Shown here one piece after another: positions 9,291-17,362 of a stretch of DNA of 64,000 bases (its first letter is position 1; every line of letters begins with the position of its first letter). Source of the DNA: Dyadobacter sp. CY326. Its GTDB lineage: Bacteria; Bacteroidota; Bacteroidia; Cytophagales; Spirosomataceae. Under the pieces are notes generated by a model that was not told where the DNA came from, searched no databases, and saw only the letters and a program-made list of their open reading frames with translations. The position numbers and the translations under genes are program-made. Location of the stretch: the NCBI RefSeq assembly GCF_021390515.1, contig NZ_JAJUXI010000013.1, forward strand, positions 1-64,000. Direction: 5' to 3'.

Positions 9291-9455
9291 ATGAAAACGC
9301 CAATTTCTAAAAGATTTAATTTCACCATGGCATTACAATGGCTGATTTTTCTGCCAATAATTTTGCCGCTCTGCATAATCTTCGGCGCCGTAGAAGGTGT
9401 TGTTAAAATGGTGGAGAAAATGGCGCAGCGAATGTGGCTGGATATGGAATTATAG
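9291..9455 (+). CDS. Small single-pass membrane protein (54 aa), unknown function
   Basis: A 54-codon frame starting with ATG and ending TAG. The product has a short basic N-terminus (KTPISKRFNF), one hydrophobic stretch of about 20 residues (WLIFLPIILPLCIIFGAV, 17-34) and an amphipathic tail with KMVEKMAQRMW. It sits alone between mutL and the NagB fusion and ends 15 nt before a strong bidirectional terminator, which fits a real transcription unit. I do not recognise a family. Without homologues the call rests on the gene-like context only. Confidence 0.5.
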   Translation: MKTPISKRFNFTMALQWLIFLPIILPLCIIFGAVEGVVKMVEKMAQRMWLDMEL

Positions 9456-9470
9456 TTTCAAAAATATAGC

Positions 9471-9510
9471 AAAACAAAAGCCCGATGTGTGAACACCGGG
9501 CTTTTGTTTT
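9471..9510. terminator. Bidirectional terminator between the 54-aa gene and the NagB fusion
   Basis: aaaacaaaagcccg at the left and cgggcttttgtttt at the right form a GC-core stem flanked by A and T tracts on both sides, so it can terminate both converging genes. Confidence 0.85.
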
Positions 9511-9523
9511 GATTAGGCTCAGA

Positions 9524-11500
9524 CTAAAATTTCCATCTTACAAAGGCTTCCATGGCTTCATATTCAGCCAGTCCAAGCTCGTCATACAAATGTGCAGTTG
9601 CGCGGTTACGTTCTTCTGCACGCTGCCAGAATTCCCTCGAATCTTCTCCCTGGAACACAACGCCATCCTTTTGTGACTGGTGTTTGAAAATTCCCTGACG
9701 TTTCTTCAAAACCTGGTCAGGGCTCATTGGAACTGCCATTTCAATTTCATAAATATCCCACTCAGCCCAGGCGCCGCGATATAACCACACCCAGCAGTCT
9801 TTCATGAAATTTTTATGTTTCGAACGCTGCAATGCAGCCTCAATGGCATCCCAGCAAACCTTGTGCGTTCCGTGCGGATCGGCAAAATCGCCTGCTGCGT
9901 ATATCTGATGCGGTTTGATCTCCTCAATCAGATTTTCAATGATCTTAATGTCTTCTTCACCAATCGGATTTTTCTGAACTGTTCCCGTTTCGTAAAAAGG
10001 CATGTTGAGGAAGTGCGCCTGACTTGTCGGAATGCCAACAAATCGGCAAGTGGCCTTGGCTTCACCCTGGCGCAATAATCCTTTCACTTTCCTGATCTCG
10101 GGCGTATCAATTTCGCTGTCTTTCGTATGCTTTAAAAATTCTTTTGCATCCAAAAACAATTGGTTTGCATCAGGACTGTCAATGCCGAAGCCTTTGTTAA
10201 AATCGACCACAAAGTCGATAAAACGCAACGCTTCGTCATCCGCAACGGCAATGTTACCCGAAGTCTGATAAGCAACATGCACTTCATGTCCCTGATCCAC
10301 TAATCTCTGGAAAGTCCCGCCCATTGAAATAATGTCGTCATCCGGGTGCGGGCTGAAAATGAGCACACGTTTTTTCGAAGGCTGCGCTCTTTCCGGACGG
10401 TGTGTGTCGTCAGCATTGGGCTTTCCGCCTGGCCATCCGGTGATTGTATGTTGTAACTGATTAAACACATTGATGTTGATCTCATAGCCGGAACCATATT
10501 GTGCCAGCAAATCGCTCATCCCATTGTCATTGTAATCTTTATCAGTCAATTTAAGAATGGGCTTGTTAAGCGAGCTCGACAAATGTGTGATCGCCTTTTT
10601 GATCATCTTATTGTCCCAAATCACCGAATCAACAGCCCAAGGGGTTTTAATACGGGTAAGTTCGGAAGCAGCGCTTTCGTCGACCACAAAGGAAACATCC
10701 GGGTGCGCCTGCAAATAAGAAGCAGGATTCAACTCGGTTACCGGGCCTTCAACAGCGCCGCGAATAACCGATGCTTTACGCTCGCCCCAAGCCAAAAGAA
10801 CAATGCGACGCGCATTCAAAATAGGCGCAACACCCAATGTAATCGCTTTACGCGGCACATTGTGCAATCCTCCGAACTCCATGCCCGCGGCAACACGCGT
10901 AGAATGGTCAAGCGTAATTAATCTCGTGCGAGAATTGATCAGCGATCCTGGCTCGTTAAATCCAACGTGACCATTTCCCCCGATTCCTAAAAGTTGGAAG
11001 TCTAGTCCGCCAACAGCATTTATTTTGTTTTCATACGATGTGCAGTAATCGCGCAGTAACGCCGGCGGAACCGTTCCATCAGGGATGAAGTAATTTTCTT
11101 TTGGTATATCAACATGATTAAACAGCTGCTCCTTCATGAACCTGTGATAACTGTAAATAGAATCAGGCTCCATCTGATAATATTCATCCAGGTTAAATGA
11201 GATCACATTCTTGAAACTCAAACCTTCTTCTTTGTGCATCCGAACAAGAATAGCATAAACCGTCTTTGGTGAAGATCCCGTTGCCAAACCTAAAACACAT
11301 TGCTTACCCTCCTTTTGCTTCTGACGAATCAGATCTGCAATCTCTTTGGCCACCGCATTGGATGCTTCTTTTGAGTCGGCGAAAATCTGGGTTGGGATTT
11401 TCTCGTAGGTGATGGGCTGGCCTATCGTTCCGGGTGTCCCTTTCCCGTTGTTCGAAGCTTGCATTAAAATTGTTTGTGGATTCACCGTTTGCTGGCTCAT
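9524..11500 (-). CDS. nagB: Glucosamine-6-phosphate deaminase fused to a PIG-L/LmbE deacetylase domain
   Basis: 658-aa two-domain protein. Residues about 35-300 are a NagB-type sugar-phosphate isomerase/deaminase (ATGSSP at 73-78, NLDEYY at 103-108, GNGHVGFNEPGS at 175-186, SRTR at 190). Residues about 375-640 are a PIG-L/LmbE de-N-acetylase: zinc motif HPDDD (385-389) and a later DPHGTH (541-546). NagB converts glucosamine 6-phosphate to fructose 6-phosphate and ammonia; PIG-L enzymes remove acetyl groups from GlcNAc-type substrates. The fusion is known among Bacteroidota, but what the second domain acts on is unsettled. The Asp before Gly-His in E. coli NagB (GDGH) is Asn here. Monocistronic: terminator downstream, divergent from glyA. 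Confidence 0.93.
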   Translation of the reverse strand: MSQQTVNPQTILMQASNNGKGTPGTIGQPITYEKIPTQIFADSKEASNAVAKEIADLIRQKQKEGKQCVLGLATGSSPKTVYAILVRMHKEEGLSFKNVISFNLDEYYQMEPDSIYSYHRFMKEQLFNHVDIPKENYFIPDGTVPPALLRDYCTSYENKINAVGGLDFQLLGIGGNGHVGFNEPGSLINSRTRLITLDHSTRVAAGMEFGGLHNVPRKAITLGVAPILNARRIVLLAWGERKASVIRGAVEGPVTELNPASYLQAHPDVSFVVDESAASELTRIKTPWAVDSVIWDNKMIKKAITHLSSSLNKPILKLTDKDYNDNGMSDLLAQYGSGYEININVFNQLQHTITGWPGGKPNADDTHRPERAQPSKKRVLIFSPHPDDDIISMGGTFQRLVDQGHEVHVAYQTSGNIAVADDEALRFIDFVVDFNKGFGIDSPDANQLFLDAKEFLKHTKDSEIDTPEIRKVKGLLRQGEAKATCRFVGIPTSQAHFLNMPFYETGTVQKNPIGEEDIKIIENLIEEIKPHQIYAAGDFADPHGTHKVCWDAIEAALQRSKHKNFMKDCWVWLYRGAWAEWDIYEIEMAVPMSPDQVLKKRQGIFKHQSQKDGVVFQGEDSREFWQRAEERNRATAHLYDELGLAEYEAMEAFVRWKF

Positions 11501-11561
11501 GTTAAGCTTGAATTTGTTTTTATAAGAGTTTGAGAATAGATCAAGGGCGGATTAATGACGG

Positions 11562-11569
11562 CAAAAATA
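11562..11569 (-). promoter_or_regulatory. Candidate -7 element for the NagB fusion (TATTTTTG)
   Basis: The minus strand reads TATTTTTG, matching TAnnTTTG, about 62 nt before the start codon in the divergent gap with glyA. No clear -33 partner was found. Confidence 0.35.
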
Positions 11570-11728
11570 CGATTCCAAACGAATATTATTAAAATAATTT
11601 AAAAATACTTCGCATTAAAATATACGCCATTTTGAAGAATTAGGCCTATTGCATCATTTCGATTTCTCCATTCAATAGTCGGATCGGATAAAGTAAGCCC
11701 ATTTATTTCATTCCAAAATAATTGATTG

Positions 11729-11736
11729 TATTTTTG
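11729..11736 (+). promoter_or_regulatory. Candidate -7 element for glyA (TATTTTTG)
   Basis: TATTTTTG matches TAnnTTTG and lies 45 nt before the glyA ATG. It supports the start at 11782, because the longer open frame from 11722 would begin upstream of the transcript. Confidence 0.45.
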
Positions 11737-11781
11737 TACCCGAATCTACAAAAACATCACACCATTTTCCCAATACAACCC

Positions 11782-13086
11782 ATGTCTACACTCACAAGCG
11801 TTGAACGTGACACCACCATTTTTGATCTTATAAATAGAGAGAAATACCGTCAGGAATCCGGCATTGAATTGATCGCGTCTGAAAACTTTACGTCCAGACA
11901 GGTTATGGAAGCTGCGGGGAGTGTGTTGACAAACAAATATGCCGAAGGATTGCCAGGCAAGCGTTATTATGGCGGATGTGAAGTTGTAGATGAGATTGAG
12001 CAAATCGCGATCGATCGCCTTAAAGAGCTTTTTGGAGCCACATGGGCGAATGTGCAGCCGCATTCCGGTGCGCAAGCAAATACAGCCGTATTTCTTGCTT
12101 GCCTGAACCCGGGAGATAAAATTATGGGTTTCAACCTGGCGCATGGCGGTCACTTGACACACGGTTCGCCGGTTAACATTTCAGGAAAATATTTTCAGCC
12201 TATATTTTACGGAGTTGATGCAGAAACGGGATTAATCAATTGGGACAAAGTGGAGGAAACTGCTTTGAAAGAGCGCCCGAAATTGTTGATCTGCGGAGCT
12301 TCTGCTTACAGCCGCGACTGGGATTACGAGCGTCTGCGTTCGATTGCCGATCAGGTTGGTGCATTATTAATGGCCGATATCGCGCATCCAGCCGGTTTGA
12401 TTGCCAAAGGACTTTTGAATGATCCATTTGATCATTGTCATATTGTAACAACAACAACACATAAAACACTTCGCGGGCCTCGTGGCGGTGTGATTATGAT
12501 GCGCAATGATTTTGAAAATCCGTTCGGCATCAAAACACCAAAAGGCCAGTTGCGCACCATGTCTTCCCTTTTAGATTCCGGCGTTTTCCCGGGAACACAA
12601 GGCGGACCATTGGAACACATCATTGCTGCAAAAGCAATCGCATTTGGAGAAGCATTGAGTGAAGGTTATTACAATTATGCTGTCCAAGTGAAAAAGAATG
12701 CGCAGGCAATGGCCAAAGCATTTGTCGACAAAGGATATCGCATCATTTCTGGTGGAACAGATAATCATTTGATGTTGATCGACTTGCGCACAAGAAATGG
12801 TCAGGATTCAGGCTTGACTGGAAAACTGGCAGAAAACACCTTGATTAAGGCAGATATAACTATTAACAAGAACATGGTTCCTTTCGACGACAAATCACCG
12901 ATGATCACTTCCGGGATTCGCGTTGGAACTGCTGCAGTTACAACACGCGGAATGGTGGAGTCGGATATGGAGCGCATTGTGGATCTGATTGACAGTGTTT
13001 TAATTAACCACGATCAGGATGCGAAAATCGCTTCTATTAAAGGTGAGATCAACAATTGGATGAAACAATATCCGTTATATATCTAA
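11782..13086 (+). CDS. glyA: Serine hydroxymethyltransferase
   Basis: PLP enzyme that interconverts serine and glycine with tetrahydrofolate, supplying one-carbon units. 434 aa. Seen: [20 protein letters not shown] (28-47), the RYYGGCE tyrosine loop (61-67), [11 protein letters not shown] (121-131), and the PLP lysine in [14 protein letters not shown] with Lys228. Length and motif order are those of bacterial SHMT, and no domain is missing. The frame is open 20 codons further upstream, but the ATG at 11782 gives the standard N-terminus and lies after the likely promoter. The gene stands alone, followed by a strong terminator. Confidence 0.98.
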   Translation: MSTLTSVERDTTIFDLINREKYRQESGIELIASENFTSRQVMEAAGSVLTNKYAEGLPGKRYYGGCEVVDEIEQIAIDRLKELFGATWANVQPHSGAQANTAVFLACLNPGDKIMGFNLAHGGHLTHGSPVNISGKYFQPIFYGVDAETGLINWDKVEETALKERPKLLICGASAYSRDWDYERLRSIADQVGALLMADIAHPAGLIAKGLLNDPFDHCHIVTTTTHKTLRGPRGGVIMMRNDFENPFGIKTPKGQLRTMSSLLDSGVFPGTQGGPLEHIIAAKAIAFGEALSEGYYNYAVQVKKNAQAMAKAFVDKGYRIISGGTDNHLMLIDLRTRNGQDSGLTGKLAENTLIKADITINKNMVPFDDKSPMITSGIRVGTAAVTTRGMVESDMERIVDLIDSVLINHDQDAKIASIKGEINNWMKQYPLYI

Positions 13087-13106
13087 TCATACAAGATTTA
13101 AAATTG

Positions 13107-13141
13107 AGCAGCGCACTTATTAACTGGTGCGCTGCTTTTTT
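13107..13141 (+). terminator. Rho-independent terminator after glyA
   Basis: A perfect 10-bp stem agcagcgcac / gtgcgctgct with a 10-nt loop is followed by a run of T. Confidence 0.93.
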
Positions 13142-13172
13142 TGTGGCCACAAAGAATTGTAGACCAACTTGT

Positions 13173-13201
13173 TTTGACTTACCAAAGTTTTCATAACTTT
13201 G
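13173..13201 (+). promoter_or_regulatory. Promoter of the TPR membrane protein gene (TTTG-N17-TAACTTTG)
   Basis: A TTTG at 13173-13176 and TAACTTTG at 13194-13201 are separated by 17 nt, matching the two-part Bacteroidota promoter. The start codon is 24 nt after the -7 element. Confidence 0.6.
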
Positions 13202-13225
13202 CACTCCAAAATCGAATTAATTGAT

Positions 13226-13927
13226 ATGAGCAAGAAAACCACGGACGAGTCCGGTCTCGAAATTATTGAAACTCCGGAAGCACTCGCTGGCCAAATCAAT
13301 AAAGCAGAGGTTTTTTTTATAAAGAATCGCAAGATAGTTTTAGGCGTGGCAGGAGCAATTGTATTGGCTATTGCTGCTTTCGCCGGATATCGCTTTTACA
13401 TTGACGGACAGGAAGGAACGGCTCAAGATGCGCTTGCAAGTGTCGTTTACGATTTTGAAGCCGATTCTTTACAAAAAGCATTGAACGGAAGCGGCGGAAA
13501 TGAAGGACTTCTTTCAATTGCCGACTCTTATAAGGGAACTGACGCAAGCAATCTTGCCAATTTTTACGCAGGGGTTGCGCTTCTAAAACAAGGAAAGTAT
13601 GACGATGCAATTAGCCATCTGCAATCTTTCAGCTCATCAGATCTTTTGTTGCATGCACGTGCGCAATCTTTGATTGGTGACGCATATTTGGAAAAAAATC
13701 AACCTGCTGAGGCGATCTCACATTATAAAAAGGCTGCGGATTACGAGAAAAATGAATATTTCACGCCAGTCTATCTGATGAAATTAGCAATTGCACAGGA
13801 AAAGGCAAACCAACCTGCTGACGCCGTGTCCACATATAAACGTGTAATCGACGAGTTTCCTCTTTCCTCGGAAGTGGTTAACGCGAAGAAATACATGGGT
13901 GTTTTAGAGGGACAGGTCGGCAAATAA
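13226..13927 (+). CDS. Membrane-anchored tetratricopeptide repeat protein
   Basis: 233-aa protein with a cytoplasmic N-terminal segment of about 36 residues, one transmembrane helix (IVLGVAGAIVLAIAAFAGYRF, about 37-57) and an extracytoplasmic region of TPR-like helical pairs: YAGVALLKQGKYDDAISHLQ, GDAYLEKNQPAEAISHYKKA, and IAQEKANQPADAVSTYKRVIDEFP. The layout recalls YfgM-type proteins that assist periplasmic folding, but identity beyond a TPR scaffold is not shown. The frame is open from a TTG at 13199, inside the promoter; the ATG at 13226 is the sensible start. It precedes ribH with its own terminator between them. Confidence 0.85.
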   Translation: MSKKTTDESGLEIIETPEALAGQINKAEVFFIKNRKIVLGVAGAIVLAIAAFAGYRFYIDGQEGTAQDALASVVYDFEADSLQKALNGSGGNEGLLSIADSYKGTDASNLANFYAGVALLKQGKYDDAISHLQSFSSSDLLLHARAQSLIGDAYLEKNQPAEAISHYKKAADYEKNEYFTPVYLMKLAIAQEKANQPADAVSTYKRVIDEFPLSSEVVNAKKYMGVLEGQVGK

Positions 13928-13949
13928 TGGTTAACCATTACTGTTTCTG

Positions 13950-13988
13950 AAAAGGATAAAGCCGACAAAGGTTTTATCCTTTTTTTTA
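13950..13988 (+). terminator. Terminator after the TPR gene
   Basis: aaaaggataaa at 13950-13960 pairs with tttatcctttt at 13973-13983 and is followed by more T. Confidence 0.8.
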
Positions 13989-14031
13989 TTTGCTCAATCA
14001 TCATTTCATTCACTAATCCTCTGATTAAATT

Positions 14032-14538
14032 ATGTCAAGTGCCGATAAGAATTTAAGCGTATTCAACACCGACGGTTTGCCGGATATCAGTTCAAAAAAA
14101 TTCGCGATCCTGGTTGCAGAATGGAACAGTGAAGTCACAGAGAGACTTTTTGAAGGAGCTTATCAAACATTGATCCAATACGGCTCCTCTCCCGAGAATA
14201 TCGAAAGAGGCAATGTTCCCGGAAGCTTCGAATTAACATTAGGCGCGCAATGGTTCGCTGACCGTCGGGACGTTGATGCGGTGATCGCATTAGGCGTTGT
14301 AATCCAGGGTGAAACCAAGCACAATGATTACATCAATCACGCTGTGGCACAAGGCATTACCAATGTAAGTTTGAAAACAGGCAAGCCGGTCATTTTTGGA
14401 GTCCTAACGCCGAACACAATGGAACAGGCGTTGGACCGCGCAGGAGGCATTCATGGAAACAAAGGCGACGAAGCCGCCATGACCGCCATAAAAATGCTAG
14501 GCCTCTATCATCAAATCGCCTTAGCTCAATCCAGGTAA
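14032..14538 (+). CDS. ribH: 6,7-dimethyl-8-ribityllumazine synthase
   Basis: Penultimate enzyme of riboflavin synthesis: joins the ribityl-aminouracil to 3,4-dihydroxy-2-butanone 4-phosphate; family members form 60-mer or pentameric shells. 168 aa. Seen: AILVAEWN near 26-33, the NVPGSFELTLGAQ active-site loop (about 61-73), ALGVVIQGETKHNDYI with the catalytic His (about 83-98), and VIFGVLTPNTMEQALDRAGG near the end. Length is typical with a slightly long N-terminus. No other rib gene is nearby and no FMN riboswitch is visible upstream. Confidence 0.97.
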   Translation: MSSADKNLSVFNTDGLPDISSKKFAILVAEWNSEVTERLFEGAYQTLIQYGSSPENIERGNVPGSFELTLGAQWFADRRDVDAVIALGVVIQGETKHNDYINHAVAQGITNVSLKTGKPVIFGVLTPNTMEQALDRAGGIHGNKGDEAAMTAIKMLGLYHQIALAQSR

Positions 14539-14600
14539 GCATTGACAGGCAAGTCATAAGTCGCTCTGCCGAAGCACATTCACCGCACCGGCGGCCCGGT

Positions 14601-14626
14601 CATTCATTCATTCATTCAATCATTCA
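14601..14626 (+). repeat. CATT tetranucleotide microsatellite in the leader of the aspartate kinase gene
   Basis: Four uninterrupted copies of CATT, then an interrupted fifth (caatcattca), end 10 nt before the aspartate kinase start codon. It is a short simple-sequence repeat in the probable 5' leader, where copy-number change could alter spacing between promoter and start. Confidence 0.75.
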
Positions 14627-14636
14627 AAATTAACCC

Positions 14637-15995
14637 ATGCAAGTCTGGAAATTTGGCGGCACTTCGGTAGGAAAACCCGAACGCATGCATTCAATCCGCG
14701 AACTCCTTAATGGCGATAGAAATCGCAAAATCGTTGTTTTATCCGCATTATCTGGCTCCACCAATGCGCTTATCGCGATAGGGGAAGCAGCAAAGGCATA
14801 TGACGATGCCAAAGCGAATGCTTTGACAGAGGAGCTGAAAACACATTACATGCTTTTCATAAAGGAATTGTATGCAACTGAGTCGGGGTTGGCAGAAGGC
14901 ACTAAAATTGTGGAAACGGAATTCGGGTTTATCAAGTCGTTGATCGGCATTAAGCCTTTTACAATCAAACAAGAGAAAGAGCTTGTTGCTGAGGGTGAAA
15001 TTCTAAGCACGAAAATGTTTCAGGCTTATCTTGCCGAAAAAGGCGAGAATTCTGTATTGTTGCCAGCATTGGATTTCATGCGCATTGACGCGGATGGCGA
15101 GCCGGAACTGGCAACGATCGAGGAAAAATTGGTTACAATTTTAAACCAATATACAGAAAAGCAAACGATCATTACGCAAGGATTTATATGCCGAAATCCG
15201 CGTGAAGAGGTGGATAATTTGAAGAGAGGCGGATCAGATTACACTGCGTCGCTTATTGGCGGTGCAATCCGCGCAGACGAAATCCAGATATGGACGGACA
15301 TTGACGGAATGCATAACAATGATCCGCGCATTGTCAAAAGAACATTCCCGATTCGCGAGCTGACATTTGAAGAGGCAGCAGAATTGGCATATTTTGGAGC
15401 GAAAATTTTGCACCCGAGCACCATTACGCCTGCAAAGCTTCGCGGCGTTCCCGTTCGGCTGAAAAATACAATGCAGCCGGAAGCGCCCGGAACATTGATT
15501 GCAAATCAAACTTCTGATCGTGACATTAAAGCGATTGCTGCGAAAGACAACATTACAGCGATTTACATTCACTCGACCCGTATGCTGAATGCCTACGGCT
15601 TCCTTCGTAGGGTGTTTGAAATTTTCGAAAAATACAAAACACCGGTTGATATGATCACCACTTCTGAGGTGTCTGTGTCGGTGACGATTGATAATTCAGA
15701 ACACCTCGACAAGATCAGTGCGGAGCTTCGTGAATTTGCTGATTTAGAGGAGCATGATAGAGATCAGAACATCATTTGTATAGTAGGAAATTTCAGCGCA
15801 GATAAGGAAGGAATTGCATTGAAAGTGCTTGACGCAATGAAAAACATTCCTATACGAATGATTTCGTATGGTGCTTCGGAACACAACTTATCGCTGCTGA
15901 TTCACTCCAAATACAAGGCGGAGGCTTTGAATGTGCTGAATGAGCGCCTGTTTTATTACGAAGATGCAATGAAGGACATTTTTACAGCACCATAA
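14637..15995 (+). CDS. lysC: Aspartate kinase
   Basis: Phosphorylates aspartate, the entry step to lysine, threonine, methionine and diaminopimelate. 452 aa, monofunctional. The kinase domain opens with VWKFGGTSVGKPERM (3-17), followed by VLSALSGSTNALI, GEILSTKMFQAYL and RGGSDYTASLIGGA (near 200), and IWTDIDGMHNNDPRIV. The C-terminal third holds ACT regulatory domains (VDMITTSEVSVSVTID; ICIVGNFSADKEGIAL), so feedback control by an amino acid is expected. No homoserine dehydrogenase domain follows. serS begins one base after its stop, so the two are translationally close. I use lysC because the protein is monofunctional; the exact isozyme is not determinable. Confidence 0.95.
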   Translation: MQVWKFGGTSVGKPERMHSIRELLNGDRNRKIVVLSALSGSTNALIAIGEAAKAYDDAKANALTEELKTHYMLFIKELYATESGLAEGTKIVETEFGFIKSLIGIKPFTIKQEKELVAEGEILSTKMFQAYLAEKGENSVLLPALDFMRIDADGEPELATIEEKLVTILNQYTEKQTIITQGFICRNPREEVDNLKRGGSDYTASLIGGAIRADEIQIWTDIDGMHNNDPRIVKRTFPIRELTFEEAAELAYFGAKILHPSTITPAKLRGVPVRLKNTMQPEAPGTLIANQTSDRDIKAIAAKDNITAIYIHSTRMLNAYGFLRRVFEIFEKYKTPVDMITTSEVSVSVTIDNSEHLDKISAELREFADLEEHDRDQNIICIVGNFSADKEGIALKVLDAMKNIPIRMISYGASEHNLSLLIHSKYKAEALNVLNERLFYYEDAMKDIFTAP

Positions 15996-15996
15996 T

Positions 15997-17289
15997 ATGT
16001 TACAAACGAATTTTATCCGCGAAAACAGAGAACTTACTATCGCCGGATTGACTAAGAAGCATTTTAAGGATGCGGCAGAAGTTGTTGACCAGATCATTGA
16101 GCTGGACAAAAAGCGCAGGGAATTACAGCAGGAACTGGATGAAACCCTGGCCAAATCCAATGCGAAAGCAAAGGAAATTGGCGGGTTAATGAAATCCGGC
16201 TTAATGGACGAAGCCAATGCTGCCAAAGCAGAAACGGCGACTTTAAAAGAACATTCAAAAGCGCTCGATGAGTCGCATAGGGAGATTGAAGCGAGGTTGC
16301 TTCAAGAGCTCGTGAAGCTTCCGAATTTGCCTCATGAAAGCGTTCCGGAAGGTCGGACAGCCGAGGATAATGTCAATGTGCTTGAAGCGGGTGAAAAGCC
16401 GGTTTTGCCACAGGGTGCATTGCCGCATTGGGAATTGATCAAAAAGCTTGGCAAAAACCTGGCGCCGATCATTGATTTTGAGCTCGGAAATAAAATCTCC
16501 GGAGCCGGATTTCCCGTTTATAAAGGAAAAGCAGCGCGGCTTCAACGCGCAATGATCGCATTCTTTCTGGATGAGGCTGGAAAAGCAGGTTATACCGAAG
16601 TGCAGCCGCCGATTGTGGTAAATGCGGACTCTGGCTTTGCAACCGGTCAATTGCCTGATAAAGAGGGCCAAATGTATCATGATGCGGCCGACGATCTTTA
16701 TTTGATTCCCACGGCCGAAGTTCCGGTTACCAATTTATATCGCGATGTGATTGTTGCGGAAAGCGAATTGCCTGTTAAAAATGTCGCTTATACGCCGTGC
16801 TTTCGTCGCGAGGCCGGAAGCTGGGGCGCTCACGTGCGCGGATTGAATCGTTTGCACCAATTTGATAAAGTGGAGATCGTTCAGATCAATAGGGCTGAGG
16901 ATTCTTACAAAGCTTTGGATGAGATGGTTGAGCATGTCAAAGGTTTATTGACAAAGCTTGAATTGCCTTATCGCATTTTGCGGCTTTGCGGAGGCGATAT
17001 GGGTTTCACATCGGCCCTGACTTATGATTTCGAAGTTTGGTCTGCCGGGCAGGAGCGTTGGCTTGAATGTAGTTCTGTTTCCAATTTTGAAACTTATCAG
17101 GCAAACAGATTAAAATTACGATACAAAACGGCTGATAAGAAAACGCAATTGCTTCATACATTGAATGGCTCTGCACTTGCATTGCCGCGCATCGTGGCCG
17201 CATTGCTTGAAAATAACCAACAGGCGGATGGAACAGTTAAAATCCCAGCGGCTTTGGTGCCATATTGCGGTTTTGATACAATAGAATAA
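15997..17289 (+). CDS. serS: Seryl-tRNA synthetase
   Basis: Class II synthetase that charges tRNA-Ser. 430 aa. An N-terminal antiparallel coiled coil (about 25-110, KKRRELQQELDETLAKSNAKAKEIG region) is followed by the catalytic core: TAEVPVTNLY for serine binding, motif 2 CFRREAGSWG near 270, DKVEIVQI, and motif 3 near the end (ALPRIVAALLENNQ). The ATG lies 1 nt after the aspartate kinase stop, indicating an operon, and a strong terminator follows. Nothing unusual in length or motifs. Confidence 0.98.
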   Translation: MLQTNFIRENRELTIAGLTKKHFKDAAEVVDQIIELDKKRRELQQELDETLAKSNAKAKEIGGLMKSGLMDEANAAKAETATLKEHSKALDESHREIEARLLQELVKLPNLPHESVPEGRTAEDNVNVLEAGEKPVLPQGALPHWELIKKLGKNLAPIIDFELGNKISGAGFPVYKGKAARLQRAMIAFFLDEAGKAGYTEVQPPIVVNADSGFATGQLPDKEGQMYHDAADDLYLIPTAEVPVTNLYRDVIVAESELPVKNVAYTPCFRREAGSWGAHVRGLNRLHQFDKVEIVQINRAEDSYKALDEMVEHVKGLLTKLELPYRILRLCGGDMGFTSALTYDFEVWSAGQERWLECSSVSNFETYQANRLKLRYKTADKKTQLLHTLNGSALALPRIVAALLENNQQADGTVKIPAALVPYCGFDTIE

Positions 17290-17306
17290 AGAAATGGTTT
17301 TATTAT

Positions 17307-17342
17307 AAAAATGCCTTTACGTTTTCGTGAAGGCATTTTTTT
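17307..17342 (+). terminator. Terminator after serS
   Basis: aaaaatgcctt at 17307-17317 pairs with aaggcattttt at 17330-17340, then T. Its A-tract on the left lets it serve the converging gene as well. Confidence 0.9.
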
Positions 17343-17362
17343 GTTTAAAGCAGTTGGAGAAA

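Noticed and set aside
14539-14636. FMN or lysine riboswitch between ribH and aspartate kinase
   Set aside because: Only about 100 nt, with a simple repeat and no conserved riboswitch core visible.
16255-16680. 141-codon minus-strand frame inside serS
   Set aside because: Antisense shadow of serS.
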